Shown here: in pieces, positions 49,470-56,923 of the stretch
How positions within the stretch are numbered: the stretch's first letter is position 1
Layout: each line of letters begins with the position of its first letter
DNA from: Nonomuraea jiangxiensis
Lineage (GTDB): Bacteria; Actinomycetota; Actinomycetes; Streptosporangiales; Streptosporangiaceae
Assembly (NCBI RefSeq): GCF_900099965.1
Contig: NZ_FNDJ01000002.1
Span: 620,001 to 684,000, forward strand
Reading direction: 5' to 3'
Length of the DNA stretch: 64,000 bases
Program-made: the position numbers and the translations under genes
The notes under the pieces: model-generated
Database searches by the model: none
Told to the model about the DNA's origin: nothing
Seen by the model: the letters and a program-made list of their open reading frames with translations, nothing else

Positions 49470-49582
49470 CAGGGCGCGGTACGGGCGGCGTTCGGTAAGG
49501 ACCTCGGCCGGCCTTCGCGTGCACCGGCGTGCCCCGTCCGCCATCCGGGTAGGCCAGGCCCGGACGTGAAGGAGGGTTCGCC

Positions 49583-50113
49583 ATGGCCGCCACGAGGGCG
49601 AACGGATCGGGAGGCGGGATCGCGCTGCCCGGCACCGTGCTGGGGATCGGGCTGGGCGGGTTCGTGGACGGCATCGCGCTGCACCAGATCCTGCAGTGGC
49701 ACCACATGCTCAGCAGCACCGACACCGACCGCATCGGGGTGCGCTACTACTCGCCCGACACCGTTCCCGGCCTGCGCATGAACACGCTGTGGGACGGCCT
49801 GTTCCACACCGTCACCTGGCTGGCGGTGCTGATCGGGCTGGGGCTGCTCTACTCCCGCGTGACCACCTCGCGCGGGCTGGTGTGGCGGTCGCGCACGCTG
49901 TGGGGCTGGATCCTGGGCGGCTGGGGCCTGTTCAACCTGGTGGAGGGCGTGATCGACCACCACCTGCTGGGCATCCACCACGTGCGCACGGGCCCGTACC
50001 AGCTCTGGTGGGACCTGGGCTTCCTGCTGCTGGGCGCGCTCCTGGTGCTGGGCGGGTGGGCGCTGCGCCGCGGCGCCCGCACGATCGACCTGTGCGAGGC
50101 CGGGCGCACGTGA
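49583..50113 (+). CDS. DUF2243 family membrane protein
   Basis: A 176-residue protein with four hydrophobic segments. GIGLGGFVDGIALHQILQWHHMLS and NLVEGVIDHHLLGIHHV are the conserved histidine-rich signatures of DUF2243. The function of the family is unknown; histidines in membrane helices suggest metal or haem binding. AAGGAGGG precedes the ATG. The stop overlaps the CtaG start (GTGA), and the family is often found next to caa3-type CtaG, pointing to oxidase assembly or copper handling. Confidence 0.88.
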   Translation: MAATRANGSGGGIALPGTVLGIGLGGFVDGIALHQILQWHHMLSSTDTDRIGVRYYSPDTVPGLRMNTLWDGLFHTVTWLAVLIGLGLLYSRVTTSRGLVWRSRTLWGWILGGWGLFNLVEGVIDHHLLGIHHVRTGPYQLWWDLGFLLLGALLVLGGWALRRGARTIDLCEAGRT

Positions 50114-51096
50114 GCGGCCACGCGCATCCGGGCGGCTCGCCGGTGCTGCTGCTGACCGTCCTGGCCACGGCCGGCTACGTGCTGCTGGTGCTGCGGCTGC
50201 GCCGGGAACCGCGGGGGTGGAGCCGGTGGCGCGGCACGTCGTTCCTGGCCGGCGGCGCGCTGGTGGCCGCGGCCACGACCGGGCCGGTCGCCGCCCTGGC
50301 CGCCGCCGACTTCCGCGGCCACATGCTGCAGCACCTGCTCATCGGCATGCTGGCGCCGCTGTTCCTGGTGCTCGGCGCGCCGATGACGTTGCTGCTGCGC
50401 TCCCTGCCCGCCGCCCGCGCGCGGCTGCTCGGGGCGCTGCTGCGCCGCCCCGCCGTGCACGTCCTGGCCAACCCGGCGACCGCGCTGGTCCTGAGCGTGG
50501 GCGGCATGGTGGCGCTCTACTGCACGCCGCTCTACCGCCACACCGTCGCCACCGGCTGGCTGCACGCGGTGGTGCAGGTGCATTTCCTGCTCGCCGGCTG
50601 CCTGTTCGCGTGGGTCATCGCCGGTCCCGATCCCGCCCCGCGCCGCCCGCCGGTGCCGGCCCGGCTGGTCGTGCTGGGCGTGGCGGTGGCGGCGCACGCC
50701 GGATTGTCGCAGCTCATGTACGCCGGGCTCGGGGTGGACGTGCCCGTGCCCGAGGAGTCGCTGCGGGGCGGGGCCGAAATCATGTATTACGGCGGCGATC
50801 TCAGCGAACTGCTGCTGGCGCTGGCCCTGGTAACCGGCTGGCGGCCCCGCCGGAAGCCCCGGTACGCGGCTGAGACCGATGGCAAAGGCTCGTGGCCGGT
50901 TCTTTACGCCGGTGCCGCCACCGGGGTACTGCGATTACGGAACGTTTCTTCGGGCTTCCGCCAAGGTCATGCCAGAGAAACGGTTCTGGCCCCGTTGGAA
51001 AAGAAATGGTCAGCGAATTCTAGTGGTTTGGATGAATTCGTCCTTATCGTCCCTTTATGCGCTCCATGGGCTGCTTTGACAACTTATGGTGGATGA
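50110..51096 (+). CDS. Cytochrome c oxidase assembly protein, CtaG (caa3) family, with odd C-terminal extension
   Basis: A 328-residue membrane protein with about seven helices. HMLQHLLIGMLAPLFLVLGAP, VVQVHFLLAGCLFAWVIAGPDP and AHAGLSQLMYAG are typical of the caa3_CtaG family, which helps insert copper into oxidases. GTG overlaps the DUF2243 stop. The conserved protein ends near WRPRRKPRYA (about residue 255). The last 70 residues (ETDGKGSWPVLYAGAATG and on) have lower G/C third positions, no membrane helix and no similarity I recognise, so the original stop was probably lost and translation now runs to 51096. Confidence 0.85.
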   Translation: MSGHAHPGGSPVLLLTVLATAGYVLLVLRLRREPRGWSRWRGTSFLAGGALVAAATTGPVAALAAADFRGHMLQHLLIGMLAPLFLVLGAPMTLLLRSLPAARARLLGALLRRPAVHVLANPATALVLSVGGMVALYCTPLYRHTVATGWLHAVVQVHFLLAGCLFAWVIAGPDPAPRRPPVPARLVVLGVAVAAHAGLSQLMYAGLGVDVPVPEESLRGGAEIMYYGGDLSELLLALALVTGWRPRRKPRYAAETDGKGSWPVLYAGAATGVLRLRNVSSGFRQGHARETVLAPLEKKWSANSSGLDEFVLIVPLCAPWAALTTYGG

Positions 51097-51145
51097 CTGC
51101 TGCGGCTGCCATAGACGGGGGACAGCCGCATGAGGAGGAGACGGA

Positions 51146-52495
51146 GTGTCACCACTTCCACGTCCACGCTCCATACGGGCTCGCTACACCGCGGTCGCGG
51201 CGGGATTCTCTCTGATCGTCCTGGCGGTGCTGGGAGCCACGCTGGACCTCGCCATCCGTTACCGGATCCAGTCGAACATCTTCGACCAGGCCGAACGGGT
51301 GGCGAGCCAATGGAGCGCGGCGGCGCGCAACGGAGTGGTGCCACACCGGATCCCCGCCTACCCTCCCGTCGACCTCGTCCAGATCGTGGACGCCCACCAG
51401 CGGGTCCTGAAGTCCAGCAGGAGAGCCTCCGCCACCACTCCGCTCAGCCGGCTCCGGCCCCCGCCCGACGACCGCTTCCAGCGGCAGATCGAGTGCGACG
51501 GCTCGGGATCGTGCGTGATACTGGAGGCCATCCGCCTGACCCCGGACCCCGACGCGAGCGTCGTCTACGCCGGCATCCGGGAGCCGGACCTGCTGGCCAC
51601 CCACCGCCTCGACTACACCGTCGTCGCGGGCATCTGCCTGATCACCGGCATCGCGGCCTGGACCACCTGGGTGCTGGTGGGGCGTACGCTGCGGCCCGTC
51701 GAGGCCATCAGGGCCCGGATCTCCGAGATCACGGTGAGCGACCTGAGCCTGCGCGTCCCCGTACCGCCGGGTCGTGACGAGATCACCCAGCTCGCCACCA
51801 CCGCCAACCAGACCCTCTCCCAGCTGGAGGGCGCGGTGGAGGAGCAGCGCCAGTTCGCCTCCACGACCTCCCACGAGCTGCGCACCCCGATCGCCGGGCT
51901 GCGCATGCAACTGGAGGAGGCGCTGCGATATCCCGACGAGGTCGACGCCCAGGAGACGCTCAGGACGGCGCTGTCGACCACCGACCGGCTGGAGGCGATC
52001 GTCAACGACCTCCTGCTGCTCGCCCGGCTCCGCAGCGCCGACCCTGCGCCCCCGGAGAAGATCGACCTCGGAGAGCTGGTCGTCGCCGAGGTGAACGCGC
52101 AGCACCGGCCCGTGCCGACGAAGGTCCATGCACCGGCCGGGCTGCGGATCTGCGGCTCCCGGATGCAGCTGATCCGGGTCGTGGACAACCTGCTGACCAA
52201 CGCCCAGCGGCACGCGGAGACCTCCATCGAGGTCACGGTCGCGCCGGTGGAGGACGGGGTGGCGGTCACGGTGGCCGACGACGGGCCCGGCATCCCGCCC
52301 GCGTACCGCGAGCGGGTCTTCGAGCGTTTCGTCCGGCTCGACGACGGGCGCCGCCGCGACCCCGGCGGCAGCGGGCTCGGCCTGGCCATCTCCCGTGACA
52401 TCGCCCGCGCCCACCACGGCACTCTGCGGGTCGAGGACTCGCGGCGGGGGGCCAGGTTCGTGTTGTGGTTGCCGCGGATGGGCGCCTGTCGTTAG
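51146..52495 (+). CDS. Orphan sensor histidine kinase
   Basis: A 449-residue membrane kinase. A first helix near 15-37 and a second near 152-172 flank an extracellular sensor region with a Cys pair (ECDGSGSC). A HAMP linker follows (GRTLRPVEAIRARISEITVSDLSLRVP). The phospho-acceptor is in TTSHELRTPIAGLR. ATPase boxes are NLLTNAQRHAE, VADDGPGIPP and GGSGLGLAI. GTG at 51146 has GAGGAGGAGACGGA upstream. No response regulator is adjacent. It ends by overlapping the convergent SRPBCC stop. A paralogue with the same layout lies at 56924. Confidence 0.93.
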   Translation: MSPLPRPRSIRARYTAVAAGFSLIVLAVLGATLDLAIRYRIQSNIFDQAERVASQWSAAARNGVVPHRIPAYPPVDLVQIVDAHQRVLKSSRRASATTPLSRLRPPPDDRFQRQIECDGSGSCVILEAIRLTPDPDASVVYAGIREPDLLATHRLDYTVVAGICLITGIAAWTTWVLVGRTLRPVEAIRARISEITVSDLSLRVPVPPGRDEITQLATTANQTLSQLEGAVEEQRQFASTTSHELRTPIAGLRMQLEEALRYPDEVDAQETLRTALSTTDRLEAIVNDLLLLARLRSADPAPPEKIDLGELVVAEVNAQHRPVPTKVHAPAGLRICGSRMQLIRVVDNLLTNAQRHAETSIEVTVAPVEDGVAVTVADDGPGIPPAYRERVFERFVRLDDGRRRDPGGSGLGLAISRDIARAHHGTLRVEDSRRGARFVLWLPRMGACR

Positions 52496-53982
52496 CGGCG
52501 GCGCCGTTCGGGGGCGTGGCGCGGCTCGGCCCTGATCGGGCGGCGGCCGGGAGCCCGCTCCTCTTCCTCGGGTTCCTCTTCCTCGTAGTCCTCTTCGTCC
52601 TCGGCGTAGTCCTCTTCCGGCCTCGCCCTCGCGCGCTGCCGCTCGGGCTCCTCTTCCTCCTCGGGTTCCTCTTCCTCGTAGCCCTCCTCGGGCTCCGCCG
52701 CGCGCTCCCGGCCGGGCTCCTCCTCTTCCTCGTATTCCTCCTCCTCGGGCTCTTCGCCGCGCTCCTCCTCGCCGCGCTCCTCCTCGCCGCGCTCCTCGCC
52801 CCGCTCCTCTTCCGGCTTCTCGCCGCGCTCCTCTTCGGGCCTCTCTTCGGGCTTTTCGCCGCGCTCCTCCTCCATCGCCGTCTGGTGGTCCTTGACCACC
52901 TCGCCGTCGCGGATCTCGCCGCGCCAGCCATCGCCGACGCTCTCGGGGTCCAGTACGAGGTGCGCCATCACGTGCCGCCTGAAGTGCTTGAGCTCCAGCC
53001 GTACCCGGCGTCCCTGGGCGCGCCACAGGTTCCCGGTGCGCTCGAACATCCCCTGCGGGTGGTATTCCAGCACCAGCAGGATCCGGGTGAGGTCGTCGGT
53101 GAGCTCGTGGAAGGTCACCGCCCCGTCGACGTAGCCCTTCTGGCCCTCGGACCGCCAGACGATGCGCTGGTCGGGGATCTGCTCGATGATGTGCGCCTTC
53201 CAGTTCCGGTGGGACCAGAAGATCTGGGCCTTCCAGGAGAGGTTCTCGTCGGACTCCTGGTTGACGGTCTCCACCTTCTTCATGAAGGTCGGGAAGTCCT
53301 GGAACTGGGTCCACTGGTTGTACACCAGGCGGCGGGACGCGCCGACGTCGATCGACTCGACGATGTTGGTGATCTTGCCGTGCCCGCCCTTGCTGCCGCC
53401 TTTGCCGCCCTTGCCGGTCACCTTGCCCAGGAGCCCCTTGAGCCCGCCCTTGAGGGCGCCGCCGATCATGCCGCTGCGGATGCCGCCGCCGCCGGGCTTG
53501 TCCGAGCCGGTCAGCGCGCCGATGAGGCTCTTGCCGCTGTTCTCGGTGTAGTCGGTCAGCCGGTCGGTGAGGCCCTCGATCTTCTGCCCGGCACGGGCCA
53601 GAGCCCGCTCGCCCGCGGCGTACAGCAGGTTCTGCGCCTCCTGCCGCAGCCGGTCCGTCGGCAGGCTGGCGAGGATCCCCCCGCCGAGGCCCTTGGCGCT
53701 TTCGGAGACCCCGCCGACCGCGCCCTTGGCGGTCTCCGAAACTCCGCCGACCGCGCCCTTGGCGGTCCGCGAGATCCCGCCGGCGGCCTCCTTGGCCTGC
53801 CCGGGGATCCGTCCGGTCTCCCTGGCGACGCGCTCGGCCCGCTCCGGGACCCGGCCCGTCTCCCGGACCGCCCGGCTCACCTGCTCTCGTCCCGTTTCCT
53901 GGGCCGTGTCCGTCGCTCGTCTGGCCGCGCCAGTCACGCCGCGGACCGCGCGCCCTACTCGTCCAGTTCTCGCGTCAGTCAT
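52492..53982 (-). CDS. SRPBCC-domain protein with helical repeat N-terminus and long acidic tail
   Basis: A 496-residue three-part protein. Residues 1-100 hold amphipathic repeats (ETGRVPERAERVARETGRIPG; AKGAVGGVSETAKGAVGGVS). A glycine/lysine linker leads to a helix-grip SRPBCC domain at about 215-355 (ITNIVESIDVGASRRLVYNQWTQFQDFPTFM; AHIIEQIPDQRIVWRSEG). From about 375 to 480 it is almost only Glu, Gly, Arg and Pro (EEERGEE, EEYEEEEEP). Similar SRPBCC proteins occur in actinobacterial gas-vesicle gene clusters, but no gvp gene is here. ATG at 53982 has GGAGG 8 bases upstream and overlaps the partner gene by 8 bases. The ligand is unknown. Confidence 0.85.
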   Translation of the reverse strand: MTDARTGRVGRAVRGVTGAARRATDTAQETGREQVSRAVRETGRVPERAERVARETGRIPGQAKEAAGGISRTAKGAVGGVSETAKGAVGGVSESAKGLGGGILASLPTDRLRQEAQNLLYAAGERALARAGQKIEGLTDRLTDYTENSGKSLIGALTGSDKPGGGGIRSGMIGGALKGGLKGLLGKVTGKGGKGGSKGGHGKITNIVESIDVGASRRLVYNQWTQFQDFPTFMKKVETVNQESDENLSWKAQIFWSHRNWKAHIIEQIPDQRIVWRSEGQKGYVDGAVTFHELTDDLTRILLVLEYHPQGMFERTGNLWRAQGRRVRLELKHFRRHVMAHLVLDPESVGDGWRGEIRDGEVVKDHQTAMEEERGEKPEERPEEERGEKPEEERGEERGEEERGEEERGEEPEEEEYEEEEEPGRERAAEPEEGYEEEEPEEEEEPERQRARARPEEDYAEDEEDYEEEEPEEEERAPGRRPIRAEPRHAPERRRR

Positions 53983-54484
53983 TGGATTGCCTCCGAGAGG
54001 GATCGGTTCGCCGCACGGGACGCGGTCGTTGCCGTGCCCTGCCGGACTCCCAGGAGTCCTCCTGTTCGTCCTCTTCGCGTCTCACGTCCCTGTGGCGCTC
54101 GTCGTATTCGCCCTCGTCGTATTCGTCCTGTTCGTCCTGGGCGCGGTCCGGCCGCCGCCGCTCCTTGGGCGCCCCCGGCGCGCGCATCGCCTCGGCGCGC
54201 TCGTGCAGCCGGTCGCTCAGCGAGTCGATCTGCCTGCTGGTCGCGGCCACCGCCGCCGCCTTGCCGACCTCCAGGAGTTCGCCGCGGAGGCGGCCGGTGA
54301 GCTGCTCGATCTCCGGGGCGGAGCCGAGGGCCTTGAGTCCCTGCGCCAGCACCCCGCCCTCGCCCATGCGTGCGCGGCCGGCCAGCCCGGCCGCCGCCAG
54401 TGCCGCGGCCATGCGCAACTTGCGGCGCCGGCCGAGGTAGTACCCGGCGAGGACGGCGAAGGCTATCCGGCACTTGTTCGACAT
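53975..54484 (-). CDS. Small protein with N-terminal membrane helix and charged tail, partner of the SRPBCC protein
   Basis: A 169-residue protein. Residues 5-35 contain two short hydrophobic stretches around LGRRRKLRMA (IAFAVLAGYYLG, AAALAAAGLAG), then an alpha-helical region (QGLKALGSAPEIEQLTGRLRGELLEVGKAAAVAATSRQIDSLSDRLHERAEA), and a highly charged Asp/Glu/Arg tail. No enzymatic motif is seen. AAAGGAG lies upstream of the ATG. It overlaps the SRPBCC gene by 8 bases, so the two are made together. Proteins like this, sometimes mislabelled DNA primase, accompany SRPBCC genes in gas-vesicle loci. Confidence 0.75.
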   Translation of the reverse strand: MSNKCRIAFAVLAGYYLGRRRKLRMAAALAAAGLAGRARMGEGGVLAQGLKALGSAPEIEQLTGRLRGELLEVGKAAAVAATSRQIDSLSDRLHERAEAMRAPGAPKERRRPDRAQDEQDEYDEGEYDERHRDVRREEDEQEDSWESGRARQRPRPVRRTDPSRRQSND

Positions 54485-54607
54485 GATCCGCGCTCCTTTG
54501 GGGTGGCCGGGGACACTTGCCCGTGGGCTGCCCTCAAAAGGGACGAAGAATCGAAAACCGGGTAAAAGATGGACACCATTTGAGCACAGTCACCGGCGCA
54601 CCACCGG

Positions 54608-55927
54608 TCACAGGCCGACGTCCCGCCGCATCAGGTCGTCCTGGTCCTCGCGCCTGACCACCACCCGGGCCTGGCCGCCGGTCACGGCCACCACCGGGGG
54701 GCGGCAGGTGAGGTTGTAGGTGGAGGCCATCGAGTGGTGGTAGGCGCCGGTGGCGGCCACCGCCAGCACGTCGCCGGGCCGGATGTCGGCGGGGAGCACG
54801 GCGTCCTCGGCGATCGTGTCGCCGGACTCGCAGTGGTGCCCGACCACGGTCACCGCGCGCGGTCCCGCCGTGGAGAGGCGGCCGATCATCGTGGTGGCGT
54901 AGCGGGCGCCGTAAAGAGACGTACGAGGGTGGTCGCTCATGCCGCCGTCCACGGCCACGAACGTACGCCGCACCCCCCGCTTGATCGCGATCACCCGGTA
55001 GAGGCTGACTCCGGCGGGCCCGCTGATCGCCCGGCCAGGCTCGATGATCAGCCGGGGCACGGGCAGGCCGAGCCCGGCCGCCCGCTCCTCGACCGTCGCG
55101 CGGACCGTGGCCCCGAACCGTTCGAGGTCGAGGCCGCGCTCGTCGTGCAGGTAGGCGATGCCGTGACCGCCGCCCAGGTCCAGCTCCGGCAGCGCCACGC
55201 CGCGGGTGTCCCTGATCCTGGCGAGCTGCTCCACCATGGTCCGGGCCGCCAGCTCGTACGGCTCCACCTCGGAGATCTGCGAACCCAGATGGCAGTGCAG
55301 CCCGGCCAGCTCCAGCCCGCGCTGGTCCAGCACCCGGTGCACCGCCTCGGCGGCCGAGCCGTTGGCCATCGACAGCCCGAACTTCTGGTCCTCGCCGCCG
55401 GTCCGGATGGCCGCGTACGCACCGGCCTCGATGTCGGGGATCACCCGGACCAGCACCTTCTGCCGGCGCCCCGCCGGGACGAGCGCCGCCAGGTGGTTGA
55501 TCTCCGCCAGGTTGTCGATCACGATACGGCCCACCCCGGCGTCCACCGCCTCGCGCAGCTCGCGCGGCGTCTTGGCGTTGCCGTGGAAGACGATCCGCGC
55601 GGCGGGGAAGCCGGTGGCCAGGGCCAGGGCCAGCTCGCCGCCCGAGCACACGTCCAGGCCGAGGCCCTCCGAACGCACCCAGCTCGCCATCGCCCGGCAC
55701 AGGAACGCCTTGGCCGCGTACATGATGTCGGAGTTCGGCAGCGCGGCGCGGTAGGCGCGGCAGCGCCGGCGGACCTCGGCCTCGTCCAGCACGTAGGTGG
55801 GGGTGCCGAAGCGGCGGACGATTTCCATGAGCGACACGCCCGCGAGCTCGGCGTCACCATCGGGCAGGGAGCGCATCGACGGGGCCCATGGGGCGCCGAG
55901 TACGGGAGCCCGATCCAGGACGTCCAT
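54608..55927 (-). CDS. lysA: Diaminopimelate decarboxylase (fold III PLP enzyme)
   Basis: A 439-residue enzyme converting meso-diaminopimelate to L-lysine and CO2. The PLP lysine is in MYAAKAFLC; other hallmarks are GLDVCSGGEL, HLGSQI, DLGGGHGI, IEPGRAISG, and the substrate motif HHCESGDTI at the dimer interface. ATG at 55927 shares a base with the stop of the upstream SAV_915-like gene. No other lysine genes are near, so this may be a second copy used for a special pathway rather than the housekeeping lysA; related decarboxylases also act on ornithine or other diamino acids. Confidence 0.92.
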   Translation of the reverse strand: MDVLDRAPVLGAPWAPSMRSLPDGDAELAGVSLMEIVRRFGTPTYVLDEAEVRRRCRAYRAALPNSDIMYAAKAFLCRAMASWVRSEGLGLDVCSGGELALALATGFPAARIVFHGNAKTPRELREAVDAGVGRIVIDNLAEINHLAALVPAGRRQKVLVRVIPDIEAGAYAAIRTGGEDQKFGLSMANGSAAEAVHRVLDQRGLELAGLHCHLGSQISEVEPYELAARTMVEQLARIRDTRGVALPELDLGGGHGIAYLHDERGLDLERFGATVRATVEERAAGLGLPVPRLIIEPGRAISGPAGVSLYRVIAIKRGVRRTFVAVDGGMSDHPRTSLYGARYATTMIGRLSTAGPRAVTVVGHHCESGDTIAEDAVLPADIRPGDVLAVAATGAYHHSMASTYNLTCRPPVVAVTGGQARVVVRREDQDDLMRRDVGL

Positions 55928-56187
55928 CACGCGACCTTCGCGGCCGGGCGGAACATCGTGCCGGCGGGGTCGATCACGACGCCGATGACGTCCAGCTCGG
56001 CGATCATGCGGCGCAGCGCCGGCTCGCTGAGCCGGACCCACTGCTGGCCGGAGCCCAGCACCTTGGCCAGCCGCAGGGGCGAGGTGAAGGCGGCTGCCGT
56101 CCGCTTGCCCGAAGCGGTCCTGAACAGGCGCAGGACCTGCGCGTACGCCCCAGGGTTGACCGGGACGTACAACGGGGCTTGCAACAT
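55927..56187 (-). CDS. SAV_915/SseB-like small protein
   Basis: An 86-residue protein reading APLYVPVNPGAYAQVLRLF, TAAAFTSPLRLAKVLGSGQQWVRLSEPALRRMI and VIDPAGTMFRP. This pattern is seen in small actinomycete proteins of the SAV_915 group, related to the SseB N-terminal domain; the biochemical role is unknown. ATG at 56187 has AGGAGG 5 bases upstream. It is translationally coupled to lysA by a TGATG overlap. Confidence 0.72.
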   Translation of the reverse strand: MLQAPLYVPVNPGAYAQVLRLFRTASGKRTAAAFTSPLRLAKVLGSGQQWVRLSEPALRRMIAELDVIGVVIDPAGTMFRPAAKVA

Positions 56188-56365
56188 CGCTTCCTCCTGA
56201 TGAGAGTTGCTCACCAGAAACGCTAGGCCGGGTTCCGGGCCGCGCCGCCGATCGCTACGACATCACGACGGCGAAGGCCCCAGTCCTGACGCCATCTTGA
56301 CAGCGGGCCCGTTTCCCGGGTCCGGCGGCGCGTCGCCACCGAGCGAGAGGGGAACAGATCCGGGC

Positions 56366-56752
56366 ATGGAGGTGCTGAGCAGCCGCGTCCTGCTGCGGCC
56401 GACCGATCTCGCCCGCAGCCGCCGTTTCTACGCCGAGACGCTCGGGCTGGCCGTCTACCGCGAGTTCGGGCCGCCCGACCATCCGGGCGTGGTGTTCTTC
56501 CTGGGCCAGGGGTTCCTGGAGGTGTCCGGGGAGTCCGACGGCGACGACGGCACGGGGTTGTCGCTCTGGTTGCAGGTGCGCGACGCGGCGGCCGAGCAGG
56601 AGCGGCTCCGGCAGGCGGGTGTCACGGTGCTGCGCGAGGCTCGGCTGGAGCCGTGGGGCCTCATCGAGTCGTGGATCGCGGACCCGGACGGGCACCGCAT
56701 CGTCCTGGTGCAGGTGCCCGCCGACCACCCCCTGCGCCGCGACCCGCGCTGA
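56366..56752 (+). CDS. VOC-superfamily (glyoxalase/bleomycin-resistance-like) protein
   Basis: A 128-residue protein made of two beta-alpha-beta-beta-beta units: RVLLRPTDLARSRRFYAETLGLAVYREFG and LWLQVRDAAAEQERLRQAGV, ending ESWIADPDGHRIVLVQVP. Metal-ligand-like glutamates appear (FLEVSGE). VOC proteins include glyoxalases, dioxygenases and drug-binding resistance proteins; the exact role is not evident. A GAGAGGGGAA site lies about 10-18 bases before the ATG. Confidence 0.85.
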   Translation: MEVLSSRVLLRPTDLARSRRFYAETLGLAVYREFGPPDHPGVVFFLGQGFLEVSGESDGDDGTGLSLWLQVRDAAAEQERLRQAGVTVLREARLEPWGLIESWIADPDGHRIVLVQVPADHPLRRDPR

Positions 56753-56876
56753 GTCCGTACGGCCGGACCGGGCCGCCGACCGCGAGGACTCCGGGGCGCG
56801 GGCCGGGTACGTCGCGAAGTGGTTTAAGGGCGCAACTAAGTCATTGCAGGGGCTTTCATCACCCATGAATTGATTC

Positions 56877-56897
56877 TTGACACCATATGGGTTGACA
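56877..56897 (+). promoter_or_regulatory. Two TTGACA boxes upstream of the second histidine kinase
   Basis: TTGACA occurs at 56877-56882 and 56892-56897, flanking CCATATGGG. A similar stretch, TTGACAACTTATGGTGGATG, lies at 51076 before the first kinase gene. No good -10 hexamer follows at normal spacing, so this may be a protein-binding element rather than a standard promoter. Confidence 0.35.
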
Positions 56898-56923
56898 GGA
56901 ATGGACCACCGGGGGGGTGGTGC

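Noticed and set aside
51076..51081. Ordinary sigma-A promoter for the first histidine kinase
   Set aside because: TTGACA is present, but no -10 hexamer occurs at 16-19 bases downstream.
52492..54484. Gas-vesicle gene cluster
   Set aside because: Only the SRPBCC and its small partner resemble cluster members; no gvpA, gvpF, gvpN or gvpL-like gene lies nearby.
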